Positions 8,168 through 17,035 of a DNA stretch of 64,000 bases are shown here, piece after piece. Under the pieces are notes generated by a model. That model was not told where the DNA came from, made no database searches, and saw only the letters and a list, made by a program, of their open reading frames with translations. Location: positions 1 through 64,000 of the forward strand of contig NZ_CAJGBF010000018.1 in assembly GCF_904424705.1 (NCBI RefSeq), in the 5' to 3' direction. The translations under genes and the position numbers were made by a program. The DNA is from Rossellomorea arthrocnemi (lineage in GTDB: Bacteria > Bacillota > Bacilli > Bacillales > Bacillaceae_B). The first letter of the stretch is position 1, and each line of letters opens with the position of its first letter.

Positions 8168-8941
8168 ATGAAGGATAAAGTTGTACTGATAACCGGGGGT
8201 TCAAAAGGGATTGGAAGAACGACGGTCGAAGAATTCGCCAAACAAGGATACACCGTTATCCTTAATTATAGGAGAAATGATCAATTTGTTGAGGAATTGG
8301 TCTCTACATTAAATCGTCAATATTCGAACACCATCATCCCGATCAAAGGGGATATCTCTGTGCCGGAAGAATGTGAACGGATGGTATCAGAAATCTGGGG
8401 TAAGGTGGAGAGAGTTGATATTTTAATCCATAATGCCGGCCCCTATGTTAAAGAAAGAAAGTCATTTGCAGATTATTCTCCTGAGGAATGGAATTACATT
8501 GTAAATGGGAATTTAAATAGTGTTTTTTACTTATCAAGGTTAATGATCCCGAAGATGAGGGAAAAACAATGGGGAAGAATCATCACATTTGGATATGACA
8601 GGGTCGAATCTGCCCCGGGCTGGATTTATCGTTCTGCTTTCGCAGCGGCTAAAGCCGGCCTTGCTTCCTTCACAAAAACGATTTCAATCGAAGAAGCACA
8701 GAATGGTATAACCGCAAATATGGTCTGTCCCGGAGACATCGTAGGTGAGTGGAAGGAAAGTCGAATTAGCAGCGCGAAAGAGCACCATGACCCCCAGACC
8801 CCGATCGGACGGCCAGGGACAGGGGAAGATCTTGCAAGGATCATTTCGTTCCTCTGTCAAGAAGAATCTGATTTCATTACCGGTTCCATTATTCCGGTTA
8901 CAGGTGGAAAGGACGTACTTGGAAAGGTATTTCATCAATAA
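8168..8941 (+). CDS. SDR-family protein, FabG-like, with atypical active site
   Basis: A 257-residue Rossmann protein with the SDR cofactor motif TGGSKGIG (9-16), NAG (HNAGPY) and the C-terminal CPGDIVGEW segment, so it looks FabG-like. The catalytic residues differ: where classic members have ISS and YxxxK, this one has ITFGYDR and RSAFAAAKAG, so Ser is lost and Tyr is replaced by Phe while Lys remains. It may bind NAD(P)H without normal reductase chemistry. The ATG at 8168 has GTGGAG at 8 bases; the GTG at 8159 is less likely. It is a single-gene unit. Confidence 0.8.
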   Translation: MKDKVVLITGGSKGIGRTTVEEFAKQGYTVILNYRRNDQFVEELVSTLNRQYSNTIIPIKGDISVPEECERMVSEIWGKVERVDILIHNAGPYVKERKSFADYSPEEWNYIVNGNLNSVFYLSRLMIPKMREKQWGRIITFGYDRVESAPGWIYRSAFAAAKAGLASFTKTISIEEAQNGITANMVCPGDIVGEWKESRISSAKEHHDPQTPIGRPGTGEDLARIISFLCQEESDFITGSIIPVTGGKDVLGKVFHQ

Positions 8942-8976
8942 AGAGTCACGGGAGTGGGAACGCCCGTGGCTCTTTC
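8939..8976. terminator. hairpin between convergent SDR and MATE genes
   Basis: AAAGAGTCACGGG pairs with CCCGTGGCTCTTT around a 10-base loop. The T/A runs at either end allow it to serve both directions. Confidence 0.8.
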
Positions 8977-8990
8977 AATCAATACCATTT

Positions 8991-10358
8991 TCATTCACTT
9001 GAAACAAGAAGTTGTTTTCTGTACTTTTTCTGTATATACAGGAGCCTGCCGGACAAGGTAATCGCTCCTGCCGTTAAGCCTGATGTCAGCCCCAGCCAGT
9101 ATCCATATGGTCCGAAATCCGTGAAGTTAGCAATGAAATATCCTAATGGAAGGCCGATCACCCAGTAGGATATGAGGGCCATAATAAAGGTGATATTAAC
9201 ATCCTTATATCCTCTAAGAGCCCCTTGGACAGGAGCTTGTATCGCATCGGAAAGCTGGAAAAGTACGGCATACAATAAGAAATGAGCCGTTAATTCCAAT
9301 ACATAAGGATCATCCGAATAGAGGTAGGCAATTTCAGAACGGAAAACAAGTAATATCACTCCATATATGACGGCCAGGAGCAAGGCGAAGCCGACGCCCA
9401 TCCAGCTGTAAATTTTCGCATCCCCAATCCTCTTACCTCCAACCTCAAATCCTACAACGATGGTTAGGGCCATGGAAATGCTCAGGGGAATCATATAAAG
9501 GAAGGATGCAAAATTGATTGCTGCCTGGTGAGCCGCGATTACGACTGTTTCATATTGGCTCATTAACAGGGTAACTGCCGAAAAAATACTTACCTCGAAG
9601 AAAATCGATAATCCAATAGGCACTCCTATTACAAAAAGTTCTCTCCATCTAAAAAAATCGGGCTTATGGATGGTATGGAAGATAAAATACTGACTGAATG
9701 GTCTTTTTGTATGGACCACCCAAAAGGCGATGAGAGTAATAAGCCAATAGGTGATGGCAGACGCAACACCTGCACCAACTCCTCCAAGTGCAGGAAATCC
9801 CAGCTTACCGAAAATAAGGAGATAATTAAATACTACATTGATCGGCAGGGATAGGAGTGTAATGAACATGGTGATCCTCGTCATACCCAGTGCATCGATG
9901 AATGATCTCAAAACATTATAGATGAACAATGGAATCATACCGAATGACAGGGCGATAAGATAATCTTTGGCAACAATACGTACTTCTTGTTCAATATTCA
10001 TCCCATTCAGGATCGGTTTCAGGACGAATCCGCCCACCACCATGACGATAAGGGATAATACTATGGCTGCATAAACACCTTGAAGGACGGTATGAGGTAC
10101 ATCTTTCTTATTCCCGCCTCCTATCAATTGAGCGACAATGGGTGTCACTGCCAAAAGGATCCCGCTTAATCCAGTAAAGACCGGTACCCATAAGGAAGAA
10201 CCGATGGCAACACCGGCAAGGTCTTCGGGAGAGTATTTCCCCGACATGATCGTGTCGAAGAAATTCATGGCAAACATCCCCAATTGGGTGACAAGGATGG
10301 GAATCAATATGAAGGATAGTTGTTTAACCTTATCCTTGATTGTATGGGTTTCTCTCAT
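8991..10358 (-). CDS. MATE-family multidrug/Na+ (or H+) antiporter
   Basis: The 455-residue protein has about twelve membrane helices and the two-fold MATE pattern: LIPILVTQLGMFAMNFFDTI in helix 1, LWVPVFTGLSGILLAVTPIV, and the second-half counterparts PIGLSIFFEVSIF and LRGYKDV. It resembles the NorM/DinF group of Bacillus. AGAGGAG lies 9 bases before the ATG at 10358. It is divergent from the carotenoid operon and probably independent; the substrate is unknown. Confidence 0.9.
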   Translation of the reverse strand: MRETHTIKDKVKQLSFILIPILVTQLGMFAMNFFDTIMSGKYSPEDLAGVAIGSSLWVPVFTGLSGILLAVTPIVAQLIGGGNKKDVPHTVLQGVYAAIVLSLIVMVVGGFVLKPILNGMNIEQEVRIVAKDYLIALSFGMIPLFIYNVLRSFIDALGMTRITMFITLLSLPINVVFNYLLIFGKLGFPALGGVGAGVASAITYWLITLIAFWVVHTKRPFSQYFIFHTIHKPDFFRWRELFVIGVPIGLSIFFEVSIFSAVTLLMSQYETVVIAAHQAAINFASFLYMIPLSISMALTIVVGFEVGGKRIGDAKIYSWMGVGFALLLAVIYGVILLVFRSEIAYLYSDDPYVLELTAHFLLYAVLFQLSDAIQAPVQGALRGYKDVNITFIMALISYWVIGLPLGYFIANFTDFGPYGYWLGLTSGLTAGAITLSGRLLYIQKKYRKQLLVSSE

Positions 10359-10514
10359 AAATTGTACTCCTCTTGAATTTCTTAGAATAGTGCAGGATAA
10401 AATTCACTATCATACTGTACCATATTTTCGGGGGATTGAGAGTGAAATATGTTTATAAACGAATGACCCCAACGCTTGCAGGATAATAAAATATGAACAT
10501 ACAGGAGGGAAAGA

Positions 10515-11282
10515 ATGACTAAGCACTGGCAGGACTGGGTCTGGATTGCGTTCTTAATATGGTACGGAGTGGGAATCATCCTTGTCTCCTTGGACTGGCT
10601 CCCTCCTGCTTTACAATGGGCAAATGCTGTTTTCTTATATTTAGCGGGTATTCTGGCTATTCTTTATGCAATGAAGAGGCTCAAGGGAGCAAATGGGATT
10701 ATTGCTTCATTATGCATTATGCTCCTAACCATTTTCGCCGAGTCATTAGGTGTCCATTATGGTCTGATATTTGGGTCTTATCATTATGAAAGGGATTTCG
10801 GATTTCAACTATTCGGGGTTCCAATGACAATAGGCTTCGCTTGGGTCATGGTTATTTTTACCAGTATGTCCCATTATGAGTTCCTCCTGAATAAAACAAA
10901 GACAGTCATGGGGGCGTTACGATATAGTACGGTTACTTCTTTTTTAGCTGTCACGATGGATTTGATCATCGATCCTGTTGCGTTTAAAGGTCGGGAATAT
11001 TGGATATGGGATCAGGAAGGAATCTTTTATGATATTCCCACGCAAAATTTTTTAGGATGGTTTTTTGTTTCATTTTTCATTCAATGCTCCCTGTATGTGG
11101 TGATCAAGCAAGAAGCGTTTTCCTCAACATGGAGCGGTAGGATGATGCGGCTATATTTCCTTGTGATCCTTATGTTTATCGTTACTGCAATGGTGGAAGG
11201 ACTGTGGCTGGCCGTTTTTGTCACTTCGGTATTTTACACGGCATCTCTCATTATTAGAACACGATTGGAGAAGGTAGCATGA
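10515..11282 (+). CDS. carotenoid biosynthesis membrane protein (DUF422/CruF-like)
   Basis: This 255-residue protein has about seven membrane helices and the conserved DUF422 motifs ESLGVHYGLIFGSYHY, VPMTIGFAW, MDLIIDPVAF and EGIFYDIPTQNFLGWF. Characterised relatives (CruF, bisanhydrobacterioruberin hydratase) add water to the end of a carotenoid chain. It is the first gene of a four-gene operon, overlapping the acyltransferase by 4 bases. GGAGGG stands before the ATG. The exact substrate here is unproven, since staphyloxanthin-type pathways normally lack this enzyme. Confidence 0.8.
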   Translation: MTKHWQDWVWIAFLIWYGVGIILVSLDWLPPALQWANAVFLYLAGILAILYAMKRLKGANGIIASLCIMLLTIFAESLGVHYGLIFGSYHYERDFGFQLFGVPMTIGFAWVMVIFTSMSHYEFLLNKTKTVMGALRYSTVTSFLAVTMDLIIDPVAFKGREYWIWDQEGIFYDIPTQNFLGWFFVSFFIQCSLYVVIKQEAFSSTWSGRMMRLYFLVILMFIVTAMVEGLWLAVFVTSVFYTASLIIRTRLEKVA

Positions 11283-11995
11283 TTGAACCAAGAAAAAGTA
11301 AAAAATTTCAACAACTGCTAGTCCGCTATCTTACCTATCAACTGAAAAAGCACTTTTATCGTGTATGGATCGATGACCAACGGGATTCGTTTCAACCCGC
11401 TGTCGGTCAACTGGTACTTGCCAATCATTCCAGCTGGTGGGACGGATTGATGGTCTTTTACTTAAATCAAAAAGTCATAAAGGAAGACAGCTATGCCATG
11501 ATGAGCCAGAAAGGGATGGAGGATTTCTCTTTCTTCCGCAAAATCGGAGCCTTCTCAGTTAATCCCGATTCTCCAAAAGACTTGGTCATTTCTTTGAAGT
11601 TTGCTGAAAAGTGCTTACAAGAGAAAAAAACGGTTTGGATCTTTCCTCAAGGGAAGGAAGAACATCTCGAAAAGAGGCCCATTTCCTTTATGAGTGGTCC
11701 GAGTTATTTATTCGAACGAAACCAGGGAATCACCGTCACGATGGTTACTTTCTATTACACCTTTCGTCACGAACAAAGACCGGAATTATTCATCCGGATT
11801 ACCGATGTTGAGGTAAATCAGAGTTATCTTACATCACGGGAAGAACGGACACATCATCTAAGAAACATTATGGAAAAGAGGCTTGATGACTTGAAAATCG
11901 ATATCATCCATGAAGATATATCCATGTTCACATTATTGCTTAAAGGGTTTCCGACCAATAGTGAGTGGTTGAGTTTTTGGAATAGAAGAAAGTAG
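11279..11995 (+). CDS. PlsC-type acyltransferase of the carotenoid operon
   Basis: A 238-residue member of the 1-acylglycerol-3-phosphate acyltransferase family with the catalytic NHSSWWDG motif (NHX4D), FPQGKEE as the third block, and no clear transmembrane helix. Between a CruF-like gene and a glycosyltransferase it most likely adds a fatty acid to the sugar of a glycosylated carotenoid, the role CrtO plays in staphyloxanthin synthesis although CrtO is of another family. The ATGA overlap with the previous gene indicates translational coupling. Confidence 0.8.
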   Translation: MIEPRKSKKFQQLLVRYLTYQLKKHFYRVWIDDQRDSFQPAVGQLVLANHSSWWDGLMVFYLNQKVIKEDSYAMMSQKGMEDFSFFRKIGAFSVNPDSPKDLVISLKFAEKCLQEKKTVWIFPQGKEEHLEKRPISFMSGPSYLFERNQGITVTMVTFYYTFRHEQRPELFIRITDVEVNQSYLTSREERTHHLRNIMEKRLDDLKIDIIHEDISMFTLLLKGFPTNSEWLSFWNRRK

Positions 11996-12008
11996 AGGTG
12001 TAGAAAGA

Positions 12009-13103
12009 ATGATTTATGTACTATTGATGACATTCCTGTTTGTTCTGGCTACATTTATCAATCTACTTTTTTTACCAAAGCTGTCCCGTAAATCGACCAC
12101 AGATGAATTGGTTTCAGTTCTGGTCCCGATGAGAAATGAAGAACGAAATGTAATTGGGCTAATCAAAAGTATCAGGAAGATCACTCATTCTCCAGTAGAA
12201 TTTATCCTGTTGGATGACGCTTCAACGGATCAAACAAGAGAACTTCTGATCCACCTGACAAAAGAGGATCCGCGTTTCAGGATCATTGATGGAAAACCCC
12301 TTCCAAAAGGGTGGGTTGGGAAGGTCCATGCATGCAAAGAATTAAGTCGGCATGCCTTGGGATCGTATTATCTTTATCTGGACGCAGATGTCAGGGTATC
12401 CCCTTCTATTGTTGAAAAAGTATTATTCCAAATGAAACGGTATGATGCGGGTCTTGTAACGGGATTTCCTCAATTCCCGATACCGACCATCCTAAGTAAA
12501 ATGCTGGTACCCTTTCAGCATTTTCTCGTTTATTTCCATTTACCTCTTGCCGTGGCTAACCATACGACCAGAAAAGCATTCACAGCCGCACATGGAGCTT
12601 TTATGTTTTTCAGGAAGGAAGCATATGACGATTGTGGTGGGCACGAAGCCGTTAAATCGTCCCTCTTGGAAGACGTTCATATCACGCGGAAGGTAAAAGA
12701 AAAAGGGTGGAAAGTGACCCTGGTTAATAATAGTTTTGATGTGACCTGTCATATGTATGAAACAAATAAGGAAGTATGGGAGGGATTTTTGAAGAATATA
12801 TACATAGGCACTGGCAGAAGTCCAGTATCAGTCATCCTACTCACCCTTTTTTACTCCATTTTCTTTATCTTTCCACTGCCTCTGGCTTTTTATGGTTTGA
12901 CATCCGGGGAGTGGACATACTCCCTTCCTTTATTGGCGATCTGGCTGCAAACCCTCATGATTGACTTGGCATCCAATCAATCAAAGTGGCATTTTCTTTT
13001 GATGCCTTTCGCTACTGTCTGCTTTATCGTCATTATGTGGGCTTCCATGCTAAGAGGATTGAAAAAACAGGGGTATACCTGGAAAGGAAGGACCTATTCA
13101 TGA
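12009..13103 (+). CDS. GT2 glycosyltransferase, CrtQ-like
   Basis: The 364-residue protein has an N-terminal membrane helix, a GT-A fold (VSVLVPMRNEERNV, LLDDASTDQT, YLDADVRV as the DXD motif, HGAFMFFRKEAY, LLEDVHITRKVKEKGW) and three C-terminal membrane helices. This matches the carotenoid glycosyltransferases (CrtQ group) that glycosylate a hydroxylated or carboxylated carotenoid. GAGGTG precedes the ATG. The stop codon overlaps the start of the desaturase gene (ATGA). Confidence 0.8.
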   Translation: MIYVLLMTFLFVLATFINLLFLPKLSRKSTTDELVSVLVPMRNEERNVIGLIKSIRKITHSPVEFILLDDASTDQTRELLIHLTKEDPRFRIIDGKPLPKGWVGKVHACKELSRHALGSYYLYLDADVRVSPSIVEKVLFQMKRYDAGLVTGFPQFPIPTILSKMLVPFQHFLVYFHLPLAVANHTTRKAFTAAHGAFMFFRKEAYDDCGGHEAVKSSLLEDVHITRKVKEKGWKVTLVNNSFDVTCHMYETNKEVWEGFLKNIYIGTGRSPVSVILLTLFYSIFFIFPLPLAFYGLTSGEWTYSLPLLAIWLQTLMIDLASNQSKWHFLLMPFATVCFIVIMWASMLRGLKKQGYTWKGRTYS

Positions 13104-14566
13104 AGGATATCATCATTATTGGAGGAGGATTAGGGGGACTATCTGCAGCTATATCCCTTCAGAGTAAAGGGTATAACGTAACCATTGTAGAAGAAAACCT
13201 TCACCCCGGTGGGAAAATGATGCCGGTTGAAATTGATGGCTACTTCTTTGATTTCGGACCGAATACCATCACGATGCCACATGTCTTTCAATCTGTGATT
13301 AACGATGCAGGAGGGGACTCTTCCCGTTATTTCGAGTTTGAAAGACTGGTGAAACATACTAAAAATGTTTTTCCCGATGGCAGTGTTCTCTATCAAACAG
13401 CTGACTCGGAAGATATGATAAATGAACTTGGAGGAATCGATCCTTATGGGGCAGTTCATTACAGAGAATATTTAAAGGAAGTTGAAAAACTGTATTCATT
13501 GGCAGAGCGAGGATTTCTTTACAGAGTATTTGGTTCATGGAGAGATTATCTTTCACCCGTTCTTTCCTACCATTTTATGAAGGTCCGTCCCTTTGAGAAA
13601 ATGGATCACTTTCATAGGAGGTTTTTTCAGGATGAGAATGTATTGAAGGTGTTCAATCGTTATGCAACGTATATTGGTTCCTCACCTTACGAGTGCCCCG
13701 CCACCTTTTCGCTGATCGGGCATCTTGAGATGAATGAAGGGGTGTATTATACGAAAGGTGGAAACACGAAAATTGCACAAGGATTTTATCAATTTTTTAA
13801 AGAACTTGGGGGACAAGTTCACTTGGGCAAGCGAATTAAAGAAATCGTAGTGAAGGAAAAAAGAGCGGTCGGTGTAATATTCCAACATGGCGAGATGCAA
13901 TCTGCTGATGACGTGATTGTAAATGGAGATTTTATCACGGCTACGAAGCATCTGGTCAACGAAAAGGATCGTCCGAGTCATCCTGACAGGAAGCTTGACA
14001 CCTACGAACCTTCCATTTCGGCATTTGTGATTTTGGCAGGCGTCAGAACTTTCCAGGATTCCATTCATCATCATCAGGTTTATTTCACGGAGGATTATCA
14101 AAAGGAATTCACGGAAATTTTCTCTGATAAAACGCTCCCAAGTGATCCAACGATCTATATAAGCCATTCGGCAGCGACAGATCCAACCCTTACAAAGGGC
14201 AGTAACTTATTTATCCTTATCAATGCCCCGGCCATTACATTGACCGATGACCAAACCCAGTCCTATAAGGAAAAGATTTATCATAAATTAGAAGAAAAAG
14301 GGATACCCATAAGGGAGTCATTAGAAGTGGAGAAGATTTACACACCCGATACGATAAAGCATAAATTCTCTGCCTATAAAGGCTCACTTTATGGTCTTGC
14401 TTCCCACCGTATGACGGAAGCATTTCTTCGTCCATCCAACGTCAGTAAGGACATTGAGCACCTCTTCTACGTCGGTGGAACGACACACCCCGGTGGAGGA
14501 TCCCCAATGGTGACGATTAGCGGAAGAAATGTAGCCAATTATATCTTGAATAGAGATAAGGGATGA
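13100..14566 (+). CDS. CrtN/CrtP-type carotenoid desaturase or oxygenase
   Basis: The 488-residue FAD enzyme starts with DIIIIGGGLGGLSAAISLQ and ends with YVGGTTHPGGGSPMVTISGR, the phytoene-desaturase superfamily signatures. The HPGGGSPMVTISG ending is closer to what I recall for CrtP/CrtNb diapolycarotene oxygenases than to the CrtN desaturases, so oxidation of a carotene end is the better guess; a tree is needed. The ATG at 13100 overlaps the glycosyltransferase stop; AAAGGAAGG lies upstream. No squalene/phytoene synthase gene is in this cluster, so the backbone is made elsewhere. Confidence 0.8.
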   Translation: MKDIIIIGGGLGGLSAAISLQSKGYNVTIVEENLHPGGKMMPVEIDGYFFDFGPNTITMPHVFQSVINDAGGDSSRYFEFERLVKHTKNVFPDGSVLYQTADSEDMINELGGIDPYGAVHYREYLKEVEKLYSLAERGFLYRVFGSWRDYLSPVLSYHFMKVRPFEKMDHFHRRFFQDENVLKVFNRYATYIGSSPYECPATFSLIGHLEMNEGVYYTKGGNTKIAQGFYQFFKELGGQVHLGKRIKEIVVKEKRAVGVIFQHGEMQSADDVIVNGDFITATKHLVNEKDRPSHPDRKLDTYEPSISAFVILAGVRTFQDSIHHHQVYFTEDYQKEFTEIFSDKTLPSDPTIYISHSAATDPTLTKGSNLFILINAPAITLTDDQTQSYKEKIYHKLEEKGIPIRESLEVEKIYTPDTIKHKFSAYKGSLYGLASHRMTEAFLRPSNVSKDIEHLFYVGGTTHPGGGSPMVTISGRNVANYILNRDKG

Positions 14567-14683
14567 TGCGTTCTGTCTACCGGTAATCATGAAACTATAG
14601 GGTACTCAAACGAGCTGCAAAAGGACTCAATTCCTTTTGTCAAATTTTCGTAGTTCTATCCCACCCGTATTTTTGGTAAAGTG

Positions 14684-14689
14684 TATAAT
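14684..14689 (+). promoter_or_regulatory. probable -10 element upstream of murG-like gene
   Basis: TATAAT in the context AAAGTGTATAATGG lies 47 bases before the start of the MurG-like gene. The -35 region 17 bases upstream is weak. Confidence 0.4.
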
Positions 14690-14735
14690 GGTTAGAGATA
14701 AAGATATTAGAATATGGAGTTAGGAGTTTATACAT

Positions 14736-15806
14736 ATGAAGAAACGCATATTATTTACGGGCGGTGGTTCAGCTGGCCACGTCACGGTTAATACAGCATT
14801 GATTCCACACTTTGAAAAAGAAGGCTGGGACATAACGTATATAGGGTCGGAAGATGGGATCGAGAAGGAAATCATTACGGAACAGTTTCCCCATATCCCT
14901 TACGAAAGCATCTCAAGCGGGAAGCTTCGAAGATATTTTTCCTGGAAAAACTTTTCAGACCCGTTTCGAGTGATGAAAGGAGTCTTTGACGCGCTATCCG
15001 TGATCAGGAAGACGAAACCCGACATCATCTTTTCCAAAGGGGGATTCGTTTCCGTACCCGTCGTCATGGCCGCCAAGATTGCCAAAGTTCCTGTAGCGAT
15101 TCATGAGTCCGATGTGACTCCAGGACTTGCTAACAAGTTAGCCGTCCCATTCGCAACTAAAATATTTACTACTTTTCCAGAAACGGTTCAATCACTTCCA
15201 AGTGATAAATCATTATGCGCCGGAGCCATCATTCGGGAAGAATTGTTTTCAGGTGATGTCCGAGAAGGAAAGAGATTAACGGGGTATTATGAGGATAAGC
15301 CTGTTTTGATGATCATGGGAGGTAGTCTTGGAGCGAGAAAAATTAACGAAGCGGTAAGAGGGAATCTCAAGGAGCTGCTTTCGTCCTTCCAAATCATTCA
15401 TATTTGTGGGAAAGGAAATATCGACGAAGCTCATACACAAAAAGGGTATCGTCAATATGAATTCATAAAGGGTGAACTTCCTCACTACCTGGCGATGACG
15501 GATTTCGTGATCTCCCGTGCCGGTTCGAATTCAATCTTTGAATTTCTTGCCTTAAAGAAACCGATGCTATTGATCCCCCTATCAAGGGAAGCGAGTCGTG
15601 GCGATCAAATCCTCAATGCCAATAGCTTTGTAAAACACGGCTATGCGATAAAATTGGAAGAAGAAGAGCTGAACGAAGAGAGCTTCTTGGCTGGTATCAA
15701 TGAGCTTAAGACAAATGAAGAGATAATGATCCGTTCTATGGAAAAAGGTGAAAAAGCGTACACCATCCAGGACATGTATGAGGAACTTTCATCAATGTCC
15801 CGTTAA
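14736..15806 (+). CDS. murG: MurG-type UDP-GlcNAc:lipid I N-acetylglucosaminyltransferase (stand-alone)
   Basis: MurG adds GlcNAc to lipid I on the inner membrane face. The 356-residue protein has ILFTGGGSAGHVTVN, FSKGGFVSVPVV, HESDVTPGLANKLA, GGSLGAR and the UDP-binding SRAGSNSIFEFLAL. This is the form found in staphylococci and as a second MurG in many Bacillus species, so a division-cluster copy probably exists elsewhere. AGGAG lies 12 bases before the ATG. It stands alone between the carotenoid operon and a small YflJ-like gene; whether it is the main or an auxiliary enzyme cannot be said. Confidence 0.85.
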   Translation: MKKRILFTGGGSAGHVTVNTALIPHFEKEGWDITYIGSEDGIEKEIITEQFPHIPYESISSGKLRRYFSWKNFSDPFRVMKGVFDALSVIRKTKPDIIFSKGGFVSVPVVMAAKIAKVPVAIHESDVTPGLANKLAVPFATKIFTTFPETVQSLPSDKSLCAGAIIREELFSGDVREGKRLTGYYEDKPVLMIMGGSLGARKINEAVRGNLKELLSSFQIIHICGKGNIDEAHTQKGYRQYEFIKGELPHYLAMTDFVISRAGSNSIFEFLALKKPMLLIPLSREASRGDQILNANSFVKHGYAIKLEEEELNEESFLAGINELKTNEEIMIRSMEKGEKAYTIQDMYEELSSMSR

Positions 15807-15866
15807 GGAGTCTCGGGACTTCCCTTCAAGCATATAGTATATAAATGGTTGAAGGGGAGAAGTGGT

Positions 15867-16016
15867 ATGGCTTATCAATATTCAAAGGGATGGTACCTTC
15901 AAGAGCTTAAAAAGATGGGCATCAACTATCATCCATTAGAAAAAAGGAAATTGGAAAATTACAAGACGTTTGTGGTACGAAATCTGTACTTCGAGAAAAT
16001 AGCAAAGAAGAAATAA
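15867..16016 (+). CDS. DUF2639 small protein (YflJ-like)
   Basis: A 49-residue basic protein starting MAYQYSKGWYLQELKKMG, with LEKRKLENYKTF following. It matches my memory of the Bacillus DUF2639/YflJ family, for which no function is known. GGGGAG lies before the ATG, and a terminator-like hairpin follows. Confidence 0.75.
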   Translation: MAYQYSKGWYLQELKKMGINYHPLEKRKLENYKTFVVRNLYFEKIAKKK

Positions 16017-16020
16017 TGAA

Positions 16021-16078
16021 AGTAGCTGTTGGTCGCGATGTCTGAGTAAAATGGGCATCACTGACGGCTCTTTTTTCT
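16021..16078 (+). terminator. imperfect terminator after the YflJ-like gene
   Basis: AGCTGTTGGTCGCGATG and CATCACTGACGGCT can pair imperfectly and are followed by CTTTTTTCTTTT. Confidence 0.5.
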
Positions 16079-16154
16079 TTTAACCTCCAAAAGGAAAAGA
16101 AATGGCATGTGTTTGTACCGTGTTATTTACCCATGCATCAAATTAATCAATAAA

Positions 16155-16190
16155 TAAAAAAGTTATCACCCGTGTGTGATAACTTTTTAT
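16155..16190. terminator. bidirectional terminator
   Basis: AAAAAGTTATCAC pairs perfectly with GTGATAACTTTTT around a 6-base loop, between the YflJ-like gene and the convergent acetyltransferase gene. Confidence 0.9.
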
Positions 16191-16195
16191 ACCCA

Positions 16196-16753
16196 TTAGG
16201 CTTCAAGTACCTGTTCTTCTTCCTGGCATTGTTGAAGCTGATATAAATACAGTGTGTACAGATCTTTAGGGATTTCATATAATTCATAAACCTCTTCTTG
16301 AGCATTTAATTGTTCATAAAGTGATTTTCTTGATAGGTTCGCCTTGACGACATAAGGGAGCTTTTCTGCTGCTTTTTTTGAGCGTGTATTCACTTTACGA
16401 ATCCTCATGAAAATGGTTTCCATCCCAAGTTCAAAGAACAGCTCGGAAAAGAATGCATCTTTGGCAGGCTGATTATACCCTTTCCCGTGAAAAGGCTTGC
16501 CAAGCCACGTACCCAGGAACCCTGCATTTTCCTGGATATCAAATAAATTGATCGTGCCGATAGGGTTGCCCCACTCGTCCGAGATCGTACGTGAAATAAG
16601 TTCTCCACGTTCTTCTGCTTCAATCGTTTGTTTCGTCAGGAAAAGAAGTTCCTCATAGGAATATGCCTTTTGACGCACAAAAGGGAAGACATCCGGGTGC
16701 ACCATCAGGTCATAAAGTTCATGACACTCATGTAATTCACGTTTCTTGATCAT
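16196..16753 (-). CDS. GNAT acetyltransferase (RimJ/RimL type)
   Basis: A 185-residue GNAT with the RimJ/RimL-like pattern: VHPDVFPFVRQ, NPIGTINLFDI, FLGTWLGKPFHGKGYNQPAKDAFF (acetyl-CoA loop) and RIRKVNTRSKKAAEKL. Such enzymes acetylate protein N-termini or small amines; the target is unknown. The ATG follows AAGGAGGG, but this site sits inside a strong hairpin (16755-16780) at the end of a structured leader, so translation is probably regulated. Confidence 0.85.
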   Translation of the reverse strand: MIKKRELHECHELYDLMVHPDVFPFVRQKAYSYEELLFLTKQTIEAEERGELISRTISDEWGNPIGTINLFDIQENAGFLGTWLGKPFHGKGYNQPAKDAFFSELFFELGMETIFMRIRKVNTRSKKAAEKLPYVVKANLSRKSLYEQLNAQEEVYELYEIPKDLYTLYLYQLQQCQEEEQVLEA

Positions 16754-16754
16754 A

Positions 16755-16930
16755 GTAGACCCTCCTTGAGGGCAGTCTACTTGCGTACGATCCCACCCTC
16801 GAAATTTTTAAATGGTAACTAAAAAATTTCGGGGTGGGAATCGAACCCACTAAGACCAGTCAAGAAACTGGTGGCGCACCTTTTGCCTTCCCTTCATTAC
16901 AGTCGCTCAATATGAATAGATCGCGTACCA
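16755..16930 (-). promoter_or_regulatory. structured leader of the GNAT gene with T-arm-like hairpin and masked ribosome site
   Basis: Read on the minus strand, the leader holds (a) ACCAGT/ACTGGT around TTCTTG, (b) GTGGG-TTCGATT-CCCAC (16834-16850), identical in form to a tRNA T-arm, (c) a hairpin of about 20 bp between arms at 16822-16843 and 16788-16809, which uses the same CCCACCCCG bases as (b) so the two exclude each other, and (d) GTAGAC..GTCTAC (16755-16780) enclosing the AAGGAGGG ribosome site. The alternative pairing suggests a switch. No complete tRNA can be folded. A candidate, not a known riboswitch family. Confidence 0.5.
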
Positions 16931-17035
16931 GAACAATGTAATCGGAAATATATTATCCATTTGTATCATATACGAAATCTCTCAAAAAGGAAATAGGAAA
17001 AATGCTTATTTTTGATGAAAATTTTTAACAAATTT

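Noticed and set aside
16822..16900. A tRNA gene on the minus strand at the GNAT leader
   Set aside because: The T-arm and an anticodon-like hairpin are present, but there is no complementary 5' acceptor strand, no proper D-arm, and the anticodon-type loop is 6 or 8 bases, so it is at most a tRNA fragment.
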